Source: Adineta steineri
Lineage: Eukaryota > Rotifera > Eurotatoria > Adinetida > Adinetidae
DNA: 64,000 nt
Assembly (NCBI GenBank): GCA_905250115.1
Contig: CAJNOI010000050.1
Span: 434,706 to 498,705 of the forward strand
Reading direction: 5' to 3'
In this document: in pieces, positions 61,690 through 64,000 of the stretch
Position numbering within the stretch: the stretch's first letter is position 1
How the letters are laid out: the number at the start of each line of letters is the position of its first letter
Made by a program: the position numbers and the translations under genes
Notes under the pieces: model-generated
Seen by the model: the letters and a program-made list of their open reading frames with translations, nothing else
What the model was told of the DNA's origin: nothing
Databases searched by the model: none

Positions 61690-62128
61690 ATCCATCATAA
61701 GTTATTATGAAGAGTAATCGTCGACCTGAAATTTCGGAAAATGGTGCCCGAAATAAAGGTGTTATTGCAAAACTAAGAGTAAATAATGACAAACCAAGTA
61801 TAATTGATTCATCACTTGCATGAAATTCTTCTTTAAGTTCTTTAAATGGACCAATATAAGCCGAAGAAATAAATGTTATTACAAATGTTGCACTGCTTAC
61901 AATCAATGTTATAAACCATTTATATAAATTCATCCATTTCTTAGGATTTTCTGGATCATAATTACGCCAATCAATTATAAATGGACTATTTTCATTTCCA
62001 TTACCTTTATATTTTTGTTGTAAAAGTGTTTTAATTCCTAATTGTTTAACTTTCCATGGAAACCATGATACAATTATATCATTTTCGAATCCATTATTAG
62101 GTACATTTTTTAATAAATCATTTAACAT
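61690..62128 (-). pseudogene. Truncated fungal-type DHA1 MFS drug transporter
   Basis: From ATG at 62128 the minus strand reads about 145 residues of the N-terminal part of a fungal-type DHA1 multidrug transporter. The family's pre-helix motif is present (IIDWRNYDPENPKKWMNLYKW), then helix 1 (FITLIVSSATFVITFISSAY), ELKEEFHAS, helix 2 (ILGLSLFTLSFAITPLF) and the MFS signature APFSEISGRRLLF. The gene then stops dead in the telomere-like repeats at 61688, which are translated as a short Gly/Cys tail. About two of the usual twelve helices remain, so it cannot transport. No introns. Fungal-like sequence suggests horizontal origin. The first helix pair is intact, with no stops, so truncation may be recent. 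Confidence 0.8.
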
Positions 62129-62605
62129 ATTCAAATTCAATAAATAATTGATGATGAACACTTATCTTATTTATGTGTAAAATAACATAAATATCTGTAT
62201 TCTCATATACTCTTACAAATACTTTCAGAAGAAAAGGTCATGCGTTGGCGTATGTACATCCATGTACAAAACTATCACGTGGATTTTGTTTTATTAATCA
62301 ATCACAAATTTCAATTCTTTTTTTTTACAGTAAAAAATTCTGTAATTTCGTTTTTATTTAAATTTTTACGAAATTTGAAAACAAAAGCTAAAATAATTGT
62401 TAACAGAATAATCATTATGAATTAATCTTATTTTACAAGTTTTTTGAGAAAAAACAACTACGGACATTTATGTTGAGTAGAAAAAAGCTTAATCATTTTG
62501 CTCATTTGAAGGTTGATGAAGCATAACTGTATTTGATTTATTCATTCTTTTTCACTGATACTTGTTATTATTCAATAAATATCCTTCGAAGAAAAAGAAA
62601 AACAA
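62129..62605. other. Intergenic, nothing recognised
   Basis: AT-rich spacer between the divergent truncated transporter and the nuclear receptor remnant. Confidence 0.4.
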
Positions 62606-64000
62606 ATGGATAATGAACGTAAAATGATAATTCTAACATCAAACGAAGATTTAATTAATCGAATTCGAGATACACATACAATTGATTTCAATTATCTTAA
62701 TAATTTATCTCAACTTGTTTGTATTTATTTTTCTTTTCGTTTTCTTAATAGAATTCAAAAATTATATGAAAAACTTATTGATTCATCAGTTAAAAATTCA
62801 AATAAATTAAATGATCGTATTTGTAGTAATGTTGCTACTGGATATAATTATGATGTATTTTCTTGTGCATCATGTAGAATACTTTTTTATCGAAATCAAA
62901 ATCAAAGAGTAATGAAATTTTTATTTATTAAATTTATATTAATTTAAGATTAGTTTTTTAGAATAAATTAAAATGTTTATCACGTCAAGGTCAATGTTCA
63001 GCAGATTATAAACATACTCGAAAATGTCCATGATGTCGATTGGATCGTTGTTTTCAAGTGGGAATGAGAAAAGATCTTAAAATTAATCAACAACGAAAAC
63101 GAAATATTTCATCAAAATCTATCTCACAACCAATTCATACAACTGATAATGTAAGATTTTCTTATATTTAAATTCTACAGAATGGGTAACTGCGGATTTG
63201 GAATCTTCAGCATTTTCCAGTGAAATTAGTTGATTTCATACTGTCAAAGTAATTGTAACATCTAAACACAAAACTTTATTAAAAAATGCTCAAAAAGCAA
63301 TGAGAGTGCTCACGGTTTCAAATCTGTGCTTCCTTCTTGACTCTACAACCGGGTTCATTAGGACAAATACGCATTTATGTTAGGGATTAAGATCCCGACT
63401 ACAGCCAAGATATTCATTAAAGTAGAGAATAATAAATTGTTTATTCATTTATATCAAATGCTTTACTTTTGGCAAGGATCCTGATGAATGAAAGCCCACA
63501 TAAATCGAAAATCGTAGTTAGACGGATGTCCGAGTTTTCATTTCTTAAATAATCCGAAATATGGTTGAAAAATCATTTTTGAATTTGTTATTTAAATAGT
63601 TAATGATGGATATTGTTAAAGAAGATGATATTATTTTGATTTGTAATAATAAAATTGAAATGTTATCTGTTGAAGATTTGTTAATAATTGAAAATATTCG
63701 TTCATCATTTGTATTAATATTTCGAGGTCATGATATTTAATGTTCATGTATTGATATATGGTATACGTGATATATTTGTTAATTTAATTCATTCACTTGT
63801 TAAAATAACTGAACAAGATCCAATATTCTTATCATTTTTATTAACAATTCTTTTATTTAGTCAAGGTTTATCAATGAATGAAAATGAACCAAGTTTAAAA
63901 GATTCATTAATTGTGAATCAATTTCAATCTTATTATATTGAATTACTTTGAAAATATTTAATTAATAAACAAGGTGAAATAAAAACTTGGAAATGTTTTA
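62606..64000 (+). pseudogene. Nuclear receptor pseudogene, cut by window end
   Basis: Exons at 62606-62908, 62963-63150 and about 63600 onwards resemble an invertebrate nuclear hormone receptor. DNA-binding domain: VATGYNYDVFSCASCRILFY (first zinc finger), then KCLSRQGQCSADYKHTRKCP and CRLDRCFQVGMRKDLK (second finger). Defects: one zinc-binding Cys of the first finger is missing (RIC-SN where C-x2-C is expected); a TGA stands where Trp or a similar residue is expected between KCP and CRLD; in the ligand-binding part the frame shifts near 63728 (VEDLLIIENIRSSFVLIFRG in one frame, LTILLFSQGLSMNENEP in another); a second TGA interrupts ELL/KYLINKQGE. An intron-like stretch at 63151-63600 is unusually long. 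Loss of function is likely. Closest subfamily not determined. Confidence 0.78.

Noticed and set aside
62606..64000. Alternative genetic code with TGA = Trp
   Set aside because: TGG is used for Trp throughout, and TGA is a genuine terminator elsewhere (for example at 11633-11635, directly after a TGG).
1..64000. CRISPR arrays, rRNA, tRNA, bacterial operons or riboswitches
   Set aside because: No regularly spaced repeats, no rRNA-like or convincing tRNA B-box sequence, and gene structure is plainly eukaryotic. A tRNA could be missed by eye.

Overview
The window is eukaryotic nuclear DNA. It is AT-rich, and its genes are broken by many very short introns (mostly 45-65 nt, GT-AG), with compact spacing and the standard genetic code. 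Gene content (radial spoke, axonemal dynein, nicolin-1, a microtubule inner protein, ER lectin, GCN1, PDZ/synaptopodin-like protein) is that of a ciliated animal. Tiny introns, TGTGGG-type telomere-like hexamers, an intronless enzyme fusion and a broken fungal-type MFS transporter together fit a bdelloid rotifer (Rotaria/Adineta type). That is an inference from family knowledge; no search was run.

Layout, left to right. 1-1600: 3' part of a radial spoke head gene (RSPH4A/6A, +). 2635-4020: intronless isochorismatase-GST fusion (+). 4453-5643: secreted aldo-keto reductase (-). 8086-9032: DUF3431 membrane protein (+). 9900-10325: long imperfect inverted repeat. 11023-11635: orphan two-helix membrane protein (+). 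12128-13214: orphan six-exon gene (-). 13611-15335: His-rich protein with 57-bp repeats (-). 15825-17169: secreted S1 protease (-). 17534-19611: SLC43-like transporter (-). 20369-30643: GCN1 (-), with two MITE-like insertions in introns. 30778-33282: ERLEC1 (-), only 134 bp upstream of GCN1. 33490-35292: NICN1 (+), divergent from ERLEC1, with a pogo-like element in intron 2. 37703-40656: PDZ/synaptopodin-2-like protein (+). 41254-41847: PIERCE1-like microtubule inner protein (-). 42976-60043: a complete axonemal dynein heavy chain, DNAH14/DNAH6-like (+), with a 10-N gap and two related intronic repeats. 60887-61218: 46-residue microprotein (-). 61547-61688: head-to-head telomere-like repeats. 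61690-62128: truncated fungal-type MFS gene (-). 62606-64000: decayed nuclear receptor (+).

Splice models were built by hand for most genes. Reading frames close exactly (total coding length divisible by three) in RSPH4A, the aldo-keto reductase, DUF3431, both orphans, the His-rich gene, the protease, the SLC43-like gene, ERLEC1, NICN1, the PDZ gene, PIERCE1 and the microprotein. GCN1 and dynein were followed exon by exon by homology, but not every junction was tallied.

Four genes act in cilia (radial spoke head, NICN1 of the tubulin polyglutamylase complex, PIERCE1 in the doublet lumen, dynein heavy chain), which suits an animal that feeds and swims with cilia. ERLEC1 (ER glycoprotein quality control) and GCN1 (activator of the eIF2-alpha kinase GCN2) both concern proteostasis and may be co-transcribed. 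The right end (60.5-64 kb) looks subtelomeric: telomere-like repeats, a foreign-looking gene cut at the repeats, and a receptor pseudogene.
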